14,085 bases of DNA from an uncultured Collinsella sp. (GTDB lineage Bacteria; Actinomycetota; Coriobacteriia; Coriobacteriales; Coriobacteriaceae): positions 1 through 14,085 of the forward strand of contig URZJ01000027.1 in assembly GCA_900552395.1 (NCBI GenBank), written 5' to 3'. Made by a program: the position numbers and the translations under genes. Each line of letters opens with the position of its first letter. The first letter of the stretch is position 1. The notes under the pieces are model-generated. The model searched no databases. It was not told the DNA's origin and worked only from the letters and a program-made list of their open reading frames with translations. Positions 1 to 6,547 of the stretch are shown here, in pieces.

Positions 1-134
1 CTGAGACCCTAAAGGGATGAAATCTAATAAAAGGTCCTCGGTAATTACCATAATCTTGTAGTAGTGTTTTCCACAATCTTATAGTAGCCCAGTTCAAAAA
101 CGTTATTTATAGAGCCGAAATCTCAGACCCTAAA
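1..134. repeat. AT-rich edge with paired short direct repeats
   Basis: No gene is seen here. Two pairs of near-identical 13-mers are nested. CTGAGACCCTAAA at 1-13 recurs as CTCAGACCCTAAA at 122-134 (12 of 13). AATCTTGTAGTAG at 52-64 recurs as AATCTTATAGTAG at 75-87 (12 of 13), 23 bp apart. The stretch is clearly more AT-rich than the rest of the window. It may be the start of a repeat or regulatory region that continues to the left; nothing in the window assigns a role. Confidence 0.4.
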
Positions 135-141
135 TAACAAT

Positions 142-178
142 AGCCACCACAATGGGAACTGTCCCCATTGTGGTGGCT
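142..178 (-). terminator. Rho-independent terminator behind the MATE gene
   Basis: A perfect 15-bp inverted repeat, with GCCACCACAATGGG (143-156) pairing to CCCATTGTGGTGGC (164-177) plus a flanking A-T pair, closes a 7-nt loop. Read on the minus strand it is followed by a U-rich run (TATTGTTATTT). It lies about 50 nt past the MATE stop codon, so it probably ends the regulator-amidohydrolase-MATE transcription unit. Confidence 0.75.
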
Positions 179-227
179 TGCAGACGAGTTAACTTATTCG
201 ACTATCGCGCGCCGGCCGTGCCCGAGT

Positions 228-1604
228 CTAGAGCGTGGCAAGTCGCTTGGATTCGCGGACGGCGAGAGCGATGGAGATAAGACCGGTGATGGCGTCAGCC
301 GCCACCAAGGCAAACCAGACACCCTGAACGCCCATCATGTTGCCAAGCAGGTACATAAGCGGCACGGAGCAGATCACGTAGCGGAGCAGACCGGTGAACG
401 TGGCGATACCCACCTTCTCAACCGCCTGGAAGTACATCGACATGGTCATGGCCAGGTAACCAAGGGCCACGGCGAGCACCACGATGCGCGTTGCGGACGC
501 GGCAACCTCAACAAGCTCGGGGTCACTGCCAGCAAAGAACGCGCAGACCGGCGTGGCAGCGAGCCACAGCGCAATGGTCACGAGCGCAAGCGTCACGACC
601 TGGTACTTAAGCGTGCAAGAGAGCGTTTCCTTGAGGCGCGTCCACGCCTTGGCGCCGGCGTTGAAGGCGGCAATGGGCTGCAGGCCGTACGAGAAGCACT
701 GGGCGACCATCATGGTTATGTAGAGGATATAGCCGTTGATCACACCAAAGGCCGCGATGTAGAGCGAACCCATGTCGCCGCCGAGCTGGCCAAGCAACGA
801 GTTGGCAACGGTGTTGAAGATGAACGTGGCAGCTTGCACCAAAAAGAACGGGAAACCAATCTTGATGATCTGGCCGCAGATGGCCATGTCGAGTTTGAGG
901 TCGGCGGCGCTGATCTGGAGCTGCGACTTCTTACCACCGATGAACCAGAAGATACCGATGGCCCAGATACCGATGGAAAGACCGTAGTACACGCCAGCTC
1001 CCATAACGCCAAGCTTGAGTACAAACGTGGAAAGCGCAAGCCAGCAGATAGCGACGATGGCAGACATGGTCATGAGGTTGGCCTGGATCTGAACCTTCTC
1101 GTCCACACGCATGACGGCGGTGACCATCTGACCAATGACCGTGAGCGGCAGCAGCACGGAGAAGGTGCGCACGCCGGCAACGGTATCGGCCATGATGTCG
1201 GGCGTGGCGCCGAAGAATGCGCAGATGGGCTCGGTAAACACAGCCATCACCACAGCAAGCAGCACACTCACAATCGTGGTAAGCCAAAAGCCCTGGCTAA
1301 ACGCCTTGCTGGCGCCCTTAATGTCGCCGGCACCCAAAAGGTTGCCCACCACGGCGGGCACGCCGGTGCCAAACAGGTTACCAAAGGCCAGGTTAATGTA
1401 CTCGACCGACATGATGATCGAGACACATGCCAGGCCGTGGGCACCCAAGCCCCAGCCCATGACAAGGCCCTCCAGGACCACCATGATGATTTGGGCAAGC
1501 ATACCCTGGCCGGTGATGATGGTGTACTTGCGCACCAGGCCGGGAATCGGCTGCGAGGCAAGCTCACGCTCCTCCTCAACAGCGGCGGTTGTTTCTTCTG
1601 CCAT
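228..1604 (-). CDS. MATE-family multidrug/metabolite efflux transporter
   Basis: A 458-residue polytopic membrane protein of the MATE family (MatE domains), which exports cationic or aromatic compounds against Na+ or H+. The length and the two-lobed layout are typical. The N lobe covers about residues 20-230, with segments such as MVVLEGLVMGWGLGAHGLA and NLFGTGVPAVVGNLLGAGD. A hydrophilic link (GGKKSQLQISAADLKLD) separates it from the C lobe, which contains GFPFFLVQAATFIFNTVANSL and QPIAAFNAGAK. I start at ATG 1604 because GGAAAGGGGAGAACA directly precedes it; the frame opens upstream to 1661, but that part encodes a low-complexity PSIH repeat. It lies 96 nt behind the amidohydrolase and is probably co-transcribed with it. 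The substrate is unknown; it may export a product of the amidohydrolase (inference). Confidence 0.9.
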   Translation of the reverse strand: MAEETTAAVEEERELASQPIPGLVRKYTIITGQGMLAQIIMVVLEGLVMGWGLGAHGLACVSIIMSVEYINLAFGNLFGTGVPAVVGNLLGAGDIKGASKAFSQGFWLTTIVSVLLAVVMAVFTEPICAFFGATPDIMADTVAGVRTFSVLLPLTVIGQMVTAVMRVDEKVQIQANLMTMSAIVAICWLALSTFVLKLGVMGAGVYYGLSIGIWAIGIFWFIGGKKSQLQISAADLKLDMAICGQIIKIGFPFFLVQAATFIFNTVANSLLGQLGGDMGSLYIAAFGVINGYILYITMMVAQCFSYGLQPIAAFNAGAKAWTRLKETLSCTLKYQVVTLALVTIALWLAATPVCAFFAGSDPELVEVAASATRIVVLAVALGYLAMTMSMYFQAVEKVGIATFTGLLRYVICSVPLMYLLGNMMGVQGVWFALVAADAITGLISIALAVRESKRLATL

Positions 1605-1634
1605 TGTTCTCCCCTTTCCATGAGAGATTGATGA

Positions 1635-1654
1635 ATGGATGGATGGATGGATGG
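1635..1654. repeat. (ATGG)5 tetranucleotide simple sequence repeat
   Basis: Five perfect ATGG units on the plus strand (CCAT on the coding strand), in the 96-nt gap between the amidohydrolase stop and the MATE ATG, 31 nt upstream of that ATG. If translation started further upstream, the repeat would encode PSIH units and its length would set the frame. From the ATG at 1604 it lies only in the leader. Confidence 0.85.
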
Positions 1655-1700
1655 GCGGCACGCACAGGCTGTGGCACCGCCCAGCGATGCAGCAGCCCCG

Positions 1701-3329
1701 CTAGGCCTCGTAGACCACCTTGCCGGCAATCATCGTGAGAGACGCCGTGGCCTCGAGGACCTCAGCCGGTTCGCAGTCAAAGAGGTTGCGGTCGAGCACA
1801 CAGATATCAGCCTGTTTGCCGCATGCGAGCGTACCGATGCGATCCTCGGCATGCATGGCGTAGGCGCTGCCGTAGGTGTAGGCGCGCAGGGCCTCGGCCA
1901 TGGTGATGCGCTCCTGCGGGAACCACCCTTCTGGGTTGGAACCGTCCTCGAGCATGCGGAAGACTGCGCCGTACACCTCCTCCATGGGCTCCAAGCCCAC
2001 AACGGGGAAGTCGCTGCCCAAGTGCACCACGGCACCGCTTGCAAGCAGGCTGTGCAGGGGCCACGAAAGCGCTGCACGCTCGGGGCCCACGGCATCGTCC
2101 TTGGCAAGGTCAGCCATATCGAGCAGCATGTGCCACGGTTGCATGCCGGGGCATATACCAAGCTCCGCGTAGCGCGGCAGATCCTCGGGCTGAACCGTCT
2201 CGTTGTGCTCCATGGAGTGGCGGCAACCCCGCTTACCATGCAAGCGCTCGCCCTCCTCAAAGCAATCAAGCACAAAACGCACCGAGCGATCGCCGATCGT
2301 ATGGACGCGCGTGTCAACGCCCCATTCCTGCGCCCTGACAATGGCGGCACGGATGCGCTCTGGATCCTCCGCGGGCTCACCGCAGGTATCGGGCGCGTTG
2401 GAATAGGGTTCAAGCATCCAAGCGGTGTGGTCGGAGCACACGCCATCAAGAAACTGCTTAAAGCCGTGCCACTCGACCTGCGTACCCGAGAAGGCGTATT
2501 TCTCCTTGATCTGCTCGAGCGTTAAGGACTCGTTTTCGAACAGATCGGTGTACAGGAACACGCGCAGTGGCAAGTCGCCCTTGGCATTAAGACCTGCCAA
2601 CACCGCATACGGGTTTTCCATGCTCACAAACGTAGGATTGACCATGCCGACCGTAGTGATTCCCAGGGCATTGGCGCGCCGGGCGGTTTTTGCAAACGAC
2701 GCGTCAACAACCTCGGGCGCTGGGTCGTAGACCTCATCCATAAAGAAGGAGCCGGCATTGTTGGAAAACACGCCCGTCAGGTTGCCGTCGGCATCCTTAA
2801 GGATCTTGCCGCCTGTAGGATCGGCCGTCTCGGTAGTAATGCCGACTTTCTCGATAGCGCAGGTATTGGCACTAAACGTATGCATGTCGACCTGCTGCAA
2901 AAATACCGGACGGTCCGAGATGTATTTGTCAATCATCGCAGCCGTGGGCATCTCGGGGATATCCCACTGGAACTGAATGATTTGGCAGCCCAGAATCCAC
3001 TCATTATCGGGATGGGCGTTCGCAAACGCCACGACACGCTCCATCGCCATCTCAAAACTGGTGCAATCGATAAGGTTGACGGCAAAATCGGGGTCGGTCA
3101 TAAACGCACCCTGAGCAAAATGCGTGTGCGAGTCAATCAGGCCAGGCATAACGAGCTGATCGCCAAAGTCGCGCACCTCAGTATCGGGGCCGATAAACGG
3201 CGCCAAGTGGGCATCGTCACCGCAGGCAACGATCTTATCGCCACGCACGGCAACGCCGCCCTTAAACGGTTCGAGCCCATCGCCGGTAAAAACGGTGTTG
3301 CTCTTGATAACTACATCAGCCTTGTCCAT
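1701..3329 (-). CDS. YtcJ-like metal-dependent amidohydrolase (amidohydrolase_3 family)
   Basis: A 542-residue TIM-barrel amidohydrolase, probably cytoplasmic (no signal peptide). Family hallmarks, numbered from the chosen start: the metal-binding HxH at H68/H70 in MPGLIDSHTHF; GFKQFLDG with K291 in the place of the bridging lysine; VHTIGDRS with H343; HSMEH at 371-375; and GSDFPV with D440. The C-terminal GKQADICVLDRN closes the composite beta domain. ATG 3329 is preceded by GAGGAGG five bases away; the frame opens ten codons further up without a comparable site. Family members hydrolyse amide, N-formyl or cyclic-amide bonds, and the substrate cannot be read from sequence. It lies between a membrane LuxR regulator and a MATE exporter on the same strand. 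An operator-like repeat lies about 200 nt upstream. Confidence 0.88.
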   Translation of the reverse strand: MDKADVVIKSNTVFTGDGLEPFKGGVAVRGDKIVACGDDAHLAPFIGPDTEVRDFGDQLVMPGLIDSHTHFAQGAFMTDPDFAVNLIDCTSFEMAMERVVAFANAHPDNEWILGCQIIQFQWDIPEMPTAAMIDKYISDRPVFLQQVDMHTFSANTCAIEKVGITTETADPTGGKILKDADGNLTGVFSNNAGSFFMDEVYDPAPEVVDASFAKTARRANALGITTVGMVNPTFVSMENPYAVLAGLNAKGDLPLRVFLYTDLFENESLTLEQIKEKYAFSGTQVEWHGFKQFLDGVCSDHTAWMLEPYSNAPDTCGEPAEDPERIRAAIVRAQEWGVDTRVHTIGDRSVRFVLDCFEEGERLHGKRGCRHSMEHNETVQPEDLPRYAELGICPGMQPWHMLLDMADLAKDDAVGPERAALSWPLHSLLASGAVVHLGSDFPVVGLEPMEEVYGAVFRMLEDGSNPEGWFPQERITMAEALRAYTYGSAYAMHAEDRIGTLACGKQADICVLDRNLFDCEPAEVLEATASLTMIAGKVVYEA

Positions 3330-3644
3330 GTGAGCCTCCTCAGGCATCTTTGGTTGCAACGCGGACGCACCGCCCGCGTGGGCACTCGGTTGGGAGCGTA
3401 GCGCTCCCGCATCGGCGCGTGCCTACAAGCCGTGCTCGGACGTCTGTCCCACGTCCGCGGCTTCGCGCTACACCCATTGATACACAGGGGCAAATCCGTG
3501 CCAAGGCCAGGGATCGCAAACGGTCAGTTTAAGCAGGTTTACACGCTTTACCTGCAGGTTTATTGTCTGAGATTATTACCGCGTCATTACGCCCAACGGC
3601 GTGCCCGCCCACACGGCAAGACCCGCATGCAAGGAAGAATAGGA
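3330..3644. other. 315-nt spacer with structured inverted repeats
   Basis: No credible gene. It holds three signals. First, a nested structure at 3378-3426: outer arms GTGGGCAC/GTGCCTAC and an apical hairpin GGGAGCG-TAG-CGCTCCC at 3392-3408. Second, a 13-bp hairpin at 3427-3463, AAGCCG plus CGGACGT pairing with ACGTCCG plus CGGCTT, with a 4-nt bulge. Third, the repeated GCAGGTTTA sequence listed separately. The two structures lie in the leader of the amidohydrolase transcript and might equally be a terminator for the upstream regulator, although no U-run follows them on the minus strand. Confidence 0.6.
3533..3562 (-). promoter_or_regulatory. Candidate operator, two TAAACCTGC copies upstream of the amidohydrolase
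   Basis: On the minus strand TAAACCTGC occurs twice (3562-3554 and 3541-3533) with a 21-bp period, which is two helical turns. The first copy extends to TAAACCTGCAGGTA (3549-3562), which contains the perfect palindrome ACCTGCAGGT. The same 14-mer with one change (TAAACCCGCAGGTA) lies at 12888-12901 in the agu control region. Its position next to a LuxR-type regulator gene suggests a regulator site (inference). Confidence 0.45.
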
Positions 3645-4637
3645 CTAGGAACGCCAAAAGGCATCTATGAGGTCATCTCGGTTGGAGACACCGCTTTTAA
3701 CGTAGATGCGATGCAAGTGCGCCTTGACCGTGCCAGGGCTGATGACCAACTCGCTGGCAATGTTTTGGGCGTCGTTGCCCTTCAGCACCAGCGTGAGCAC
3801 CTCCTGCTCGCGCCGCGACAGCTTATGGGCATCGGCATAGATCACAACGCGTGATGCTAGATCGTCCCCAGAGCGTGCGCTCTCGGCCGCCACGTCCTCA
3901 TCGGCACGCGGATGACGGGCATACACGCGCAGGATATGGCTAAACTGGCAAAAGAGTTGGACCGCGCATGCCACGAGCAGCACGTTTTCGGAGATATTGC
4001 GCTCGGACAGATACCACAAAAAGAGGCTGATGACGGGGTTTTGAGAGTCGGGGCGGCAGAGCAAAATCATGTAGGTGTCCTCGGCGATTACGCAAAACGC
4101 AAGAACGAGTGCCACCTTCCAAAAGAGCTTTGAGCGGTCGAGGTCGAGTTTCTCAACACGCGTGGCCCTGTGCCGGTAATGCCAGGCGGCATAGGCAAGA
4201 CATCCTACATTGCCCAGGTCACGCGTGAGCCAAAAGAGATACTGCTGCATCTCTCCGGCAGCACCGCTGCGAGGCACCAGCACCAATTGCAAGATTGAAA
4301 ACGGCACGATAGCAAGTCCGAGCATGCGCGACGTCGGCCTTTTGCGCAAGCGCGCAAACATCCACAGTACCACGCAGGCATAGATGGCAATACCGAGCAC
4401 GCAGCGCAGCAAGGGGTGCTGCAACGGCTCGCTAAAGGTAACAGCGTAGTCGTATTTGAGCCGATTGTACTCGTCAAAAAAAATGACCGACATATCGAGC
4501 ATGTAGAGCAAAAAGCCCGCCGCGGCCACCAGGCTGTCGCGACGGCGCGTCATGAGCCAAACCACCAATGCCACGGCACTGGTCACCAGAGCCACACCCA
4601 TGATAATTGTGGTGTAGATATAGAATGCGAAGCTCAT
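3645..4637 (-). CDS. Membrane-anchored LuxR-type transcriptional regulator, AguR paralogue
   Basis: 330 residues. The first ~240 form about seven hydrophobic membrane segments (for example residues 8-29, 36-54, 76-95, 106-121, 171-184 and 219-236). They are followed by a polar linker and a C-terminal GerE/LuxR helix-turn-helix at 273-330 (LSRREQEVLTLVLKG ... ISPGTVKAHLHRIY). This is a one-component sensor: the membrane domain would sense a ligand and the HTH binds DNA. Residues 185-218 carry AEDTYMIL ... YLSERNISEN, shared with the regulator at 13060. ATG 4637 has only a weak upstream site (TAATGGGAC). The IS110 element begins about 18 nt upstream, so the native promoter is probably displaced. 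Likely targets are the amidohydrolase and MATE genes downstream (inference). Confidence 0.85.
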   Translation of the reverse strand: MSFAFYIYTTIIMGVALVTSAVALVVWLMTRRRDSLVAAAGFLLYMLDMSVIFFDEYNRLKYDYAVTFSEPLQHPLLRCVLGIAIYACVVLWMFARLRKRPTSRMLGLAIVPFSILQLVLVPRSGAAGEMQQYLFWLTRDLGNVGCLAYAAWHYRHRATRVEKLDLDRSKLFWKVALVLAFCVIAEDTYMILLCRPDSQNPVISLFLWYLSERNISENVLLVACAVQLFCQFSHILRVYARHPRADEDVAAESARSGDDLASRVVIYADAHKLSRREQEVLTLVLKGNDAQNIASELVISPGTVKAHLHRIYVKSGVSNRDDLIDAFWRS

Positions 4638-4660
4638 GTCCCATTACAGTCTGAAATAGG

Positions 4661-4902
4661 CCATCGATAAATTTCGATGGCGAGCATTCGGCGCATTGCC
4701 TACGATACGGGCAAGCCCCGAGGGGCCGCCGATCGGGCGCCTCCGGATGGCCGTCTGCCCCTGCCCCGTAGAGGGCCCGGGGGGTGTTGCCACCGGGGGC
4801 GCTCGCCGCTCCGGACGACTGATAGGAAACTGCCGGGCGCAAGCGCCACGGCCAGGTAATGTGGGTGTCGCGGGGAGGGGTTCCGATCGGCCTACCGATT
4901 GG
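4661..4902 (+). ncRNA. Candidate bridge (seek) RNA in the IS110 left end
   Basis: IS110-group elements encode, between the left end and the transposase, an RNA with target- and donor-binding loops. This region is non-coding and full of hairpins: CCATCGA/TCGATGG (4661-4680), TTGCC/GGCAA (4696-4714), GCCCC/GGGGC (4715-4726), GGTG/CACC (4783-4794) and GCCGGGCGC/GCGCCaCGGC (4832-4852). Four segments match the junctions in the canonical order. GTCTG (4753-4757) equals the left flank 4649-4653. GGGGGGTGTT (4779-4788) complements the right flank 6177-6186. ATAGGAA (4822-4828) equals the right end 6172-6178. GGCCTA (4889-4894) complements the left end 4657-4662. RNA ends are not known, and the shorter matches are individually weak. 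Confidence 0.55.
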
Positions 4903-4905
4903 AGG
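4883..4905 (+). promoter_or_regulatory. Hairpin overlapping the transposase ribosome binding site
   Basis: CCGATCGG (4883-4890) can pair with CCGATTGG (4895-4902) through eight base pairs, one of them G-U, around the loop CCTA. The last two stem bases are the first two of the GGAGG Shine-Dalgarno at 4901-4905, so the fold would limit transposase translation. The same stretch contains the candidate right-donor guide, so it may instead be the 3' end of the bridge RNA. Confidence 0.45.
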
Positions 4906-4913
4906 ATACCACC

Positions 4914-6071
4914 GTGGCACCAATTAGAATGCCGGAAGCCGTCATCGGGCTCGATGTCGGGAAATCGTCCCACTGGGCATGCGTCGCGACTCGAGATGGC
5001 GAGGTGCTGTTGAGCACCCCCGTCGCGAACAGGGAGGACGACCTGGACTCGCTGTTCGGCCGCTTCCCCGATGCGCTCGTGGTCGTCGACCAGTCGCGCA
5101 ACATAGGCGCCCTCGCGCTCGCCCGCGCCAGGGCGGCCGGGATGTCGGCGGCGTACCTGCCGGGACTCGCGGCGCACGGGGCCGCCAGGCTCTTCGCCGG
5201 CGACGCCAAGACCGACGAGCGAGACGCGATGGTCATCGCGAAGACGGCGCTTGGCATCCCCGACGCGCTCCTGCCGGTCGGAGACCCGGGTCCGACGATT
5301 GCGGCGGCGAGGGCGCTGGCCGCCCAGAGGAACTTCCTGACCTGCGAGAACACTAGGAATAAGAACCGGCTGCGCAGCATCCTGCTGGAATCGTGCCCCG
5401 CCTTCGAGGCACTGGTCGACCTGTCCGACGGGCCCCAGCTGAGGCTCATGGCATCCCTCGGCGGGGCCTGGTCGGTAGCCGACGCCGGGCCCCGCAGGGC
5501 GGCGGCGCTCACGCGTGGGGCGGCGCGCGGTAAGATCGAGGCCCTCGTCCGCTCGACAACCTCCTCGACAAGGCCGGATGCGTCGGTCGTCGCCGCCGAG
5601 GACCGGGCGGTGAAACTGCTCGCGCGCAGGATATCCGAGAACTCGGCGGAGATCGAGGCGATCACGGCGGAGATCTCCGCCCTGCTCGAGGGCGACGATA
5701 CCTACCGATGCCTCCTGACGGTGCCGGGCATCGGGCCCAAAACCGCTTCCGAGCTTGCGATCTCCATCGACATCGAAGACTTCCCCAGTCACGACAGGCT
5801 CGCGTCGTACTGCGGCCTGGCGCCGCGCAACCGCCAGTCGGGAACCTCGATCTCCTCGGTGACGGCATCGCGCCAAGGCAACAAGAGGCTGAAGAACCTG
5901 CTCATATTCTCATGTAACTGCCTTACCCGGACAGAGGGGAGATGGGGCGACTACTACACCAGGTGCCGGGAGCGGGGCATGTCGCACGGCAAGGCGCTCA
6001 AGGCGCTGGCGCGAAAGAGACTGAAGGTCATCTACGCGGTCATGCGAGACAGGGTGCCTTACGCAGCCTAG
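4914..6071 (+). CDS. IS110-family transposase (RuvC-like DEDD plus Transposase_20)
   Basis: 385 residues, full length for the family. The N-terminal RuvC-like domain carries D14 (GLDVGK), D59 in VVVDQS (the position that is Glu in many relatives; DQ is common in actinobacterial IS110 proteins, from memory), and D101/D104 in AKTDERDA. The C-terminal Transposase_20 domain has the helix-hairpin-helix LLTVPGIGPKTASELA (268-282) and NRQSGTSI, with S309 as the candidate nucleophilic serine. The middle (about 140-260) is the coiled-coil part. I start at GTG 4914 because GGAGG lies eight bases upstream; a TTG at 4899 is in frame but lies before that site. There is no frameshift or internal stop, so the enzyme looks intact. 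Family members act with the element's own RNA to recombine target and donor DNA. Confidence 0.92.
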   Translation: MAPIRMPEAVIGLDVGKSSHWACVATRDGEVLLSTPVANREDDLDSLFGRFPDALVVVDQSRNIGALALARARAAGMSAAYLPGLAAHGAARLFAGDAKTDERDAMVIAKTALGIPDALLPVGDPGPTIAAARALAAQRNFLTCENTRNKNRLRSILLESCPAFEALVDLSDGPQLRLMASLGGAWSVADAGPRRAAALTRGAARGKIEALVRSTTSSTRPDASVVAAEDRAVKLLARRISENSAEIEAITAEISALLEGDDTYRCLLTVPGIGPKTASELAISIDIEDFPSHDRLASYCGLAPRNRQSGTSISSVTASRQGNKRLKNLLIFSCNCLTRTEGRWGDYYTRCRERGMSHGKALKALARKRLKVIYAVMRDRVPYAA

Positions 6072-6208
6072 CCGAAACGCACCGAGCAGACTGAAGCCCA
6101 CCGGCCTAATGGCTTGGCGTCAGCATGCCGCGATTCGGTCGCACGGAGAGCATTTCCCAGTTGACAAAACTATAGGAACACCCCCCCTGTTCAGATGCTG
6201 TGAGGATG

Positions 6209-6238
6209 TTGACAGATTCTTTGCCGCAAGATTAGACT
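6209..6238 (+). promoter_or_regulatory. Sigma-70-type promoter of the small gene
   Basis: TTGACA (6209-6214, a perfect -35) and TAGACT (6233-6238) are separated by 18 bp, about 65 nt ahead of the ATG at 6304. It lies only about 30 bp to the right of the IS110 junction, so this side of the former divergent promoter region kept its promoter. Confidence 0.6.
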
Positions 6239-6245
6239 CACCGAT

Positions 6246-6265
6246 TAAACGTACTGTATCGTTTA
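6246..6265 (+). promoter_or_regulatory. Operator-like palindrome at the predicted transcription start
   Basis: TAAACG (6246-6251) and CGTTTA (6260-6265) form an inverted repeat around an 8-bp centre that itself contains TAC-T-GTA. It lies 8 bp behind the -10 element, the usual place for a repressor site. The A/T-flanked ACG...CGT form resembles TetR-family operators, but no TetR gene is in the window. Confidence 0.45.
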
Positions 6266-6303
6266 GATAAACAAGCTGTGTCTCACCGATGAAAGGAGAT
6301 GCC

Positions 6304-6495
6304 ATGACACCGATCGCTCCGCTCAAGATGCTCGTCGCGCCCGCCGCCAAGGCCATCACCCGACTCGGTTCTTCCATGACCTACGACGATGTCCCCTGCG
6401 CCGTTGAGGCGCGTTCGGACAGCTGCCCCTACCTGGGCCACGTCCCCTACTTTGCGCCTAAGCTCGTTTCCGATCCCGAGCACCGCGAACAGTAA
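6304..6495 (+). CDS. Small protein of unknown function (63 aa)
   Basis: Not recognised. It has an excellent ribosome site (AAGGAG six bases before ATG 6304), its own promoter and palindrome upstream, and a strong hairpin just behind the stop, so it is probably a real gene. The N-terminal third is alanine- and lysine-rich and may form an amphipathic helix (LKMLVAPAAKAITRLG). The rest is polar with two cysteines nine residues apart (C32 and C41) and ends in DPEHREQ. It has no signal peptide or membrane segment. It is convergent with the permease and was divergent from the LuxR regulator before the IS110 element inserted. Confidence 0.6.
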   Translation: MTPIAPLKMLVAPAAKAITRLGSSMTYDDVPCAVEARSDSCPYLGHVPYFAPKLVSDPEHREQ

Positions 6496-6502
6496 TCCAA
6501 GA

Positions 6503-6547
6503 TGCACCAAGCGCCGCGTAACTCGCGGCGCTTACTGTTTTGGTGCA
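6503..6547. terminator. Bidirectional terminator between convergent genes
   Basis: A perfect 10-bp stem, AAGCGCCGCG (6509-6518) with CGCGGCGCTT (6524-6533) and loop TAACT. An alternative outer pairing joins TGCACCAA (6503-6510) and TTGGTGCA (6540-6547). It follows the small gene by about 10 nt. It also contains the last codons and the stop of the permease on the other strand. The T-run on the plus strand is weak (TTACTGTTTT). Confidence 0.65.

Larger units (their letters stand above)
4656..6178 (+). mobile_element. IS110-family insertion sequence
   Basis: A DEDD transposase gene with a ~250-nt structured non-coding left end and a ~105-nt right end: the classic IS110-group layout, with no long terminal inverted repeats. 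It is visibly more GC-rich than its neighbours. Boundaries were deduced from the sequence. The dinucleotide AA lies at both junctions (4654-4655 and 6177-6178). Removing the element leaves CTGAA joined to CA-C7-TGTTCAG, that is the perfect inverted repeat CTGAACA-C7-TGTTCAG. The alternative reading uses the ATAGG present at both ends (4656-4660 and 6172-6176) as the junction, which moves the ends by a few bases. The element separates the divergent regulator (minus) and small gene (plus). Confidence 0.8.

Noticed and set aside
1..134. CRISPR array
   Set aside because: Only two-copy 13-mers with irregular spacing; no regular repeat-spacer pattern and no cas gene.
168..1631. 487-codon open frame on the plus strand opposite the MATE gene
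   Set aside because: Its product is a His/Gly/Asp-rich low-complexity sequence typical of the antisense of a GC-rich membrane protein gene; the minus-strand frame has family motifs and a ribosome site.
3350..3532. Short frames in the 3330-3644 spacer
   Set aside because: They run through inverted repeats, lack ribosome sites and have Arg-rich chance composition.
4899..4913. TTG start for the transposase at 4899
   Set aside because: It precedes the GGAGG at 4901-4905, whereas GTG 4914 is ideally spaced behind it.
4644..5876. 410-codon minus-strand frame across the IS110 element
   Set aside because: Arg/Gly-rich antisense of the transposase and of its non-coding left end; no recognisable domain.
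6161..6176. Circle-junction promoter: TTGACA (6161-6166) in the right end joined to TAAATT (4668-4673) in the left end with 17-bp spacing
   Set aside because: This spacing holds only if ATAGG is the crossover; the reconstructed palindromic target and the guide matches favour AA, which gives a spacing of 24 bp. Kept as the main counter-argument to the chosen boundaries.
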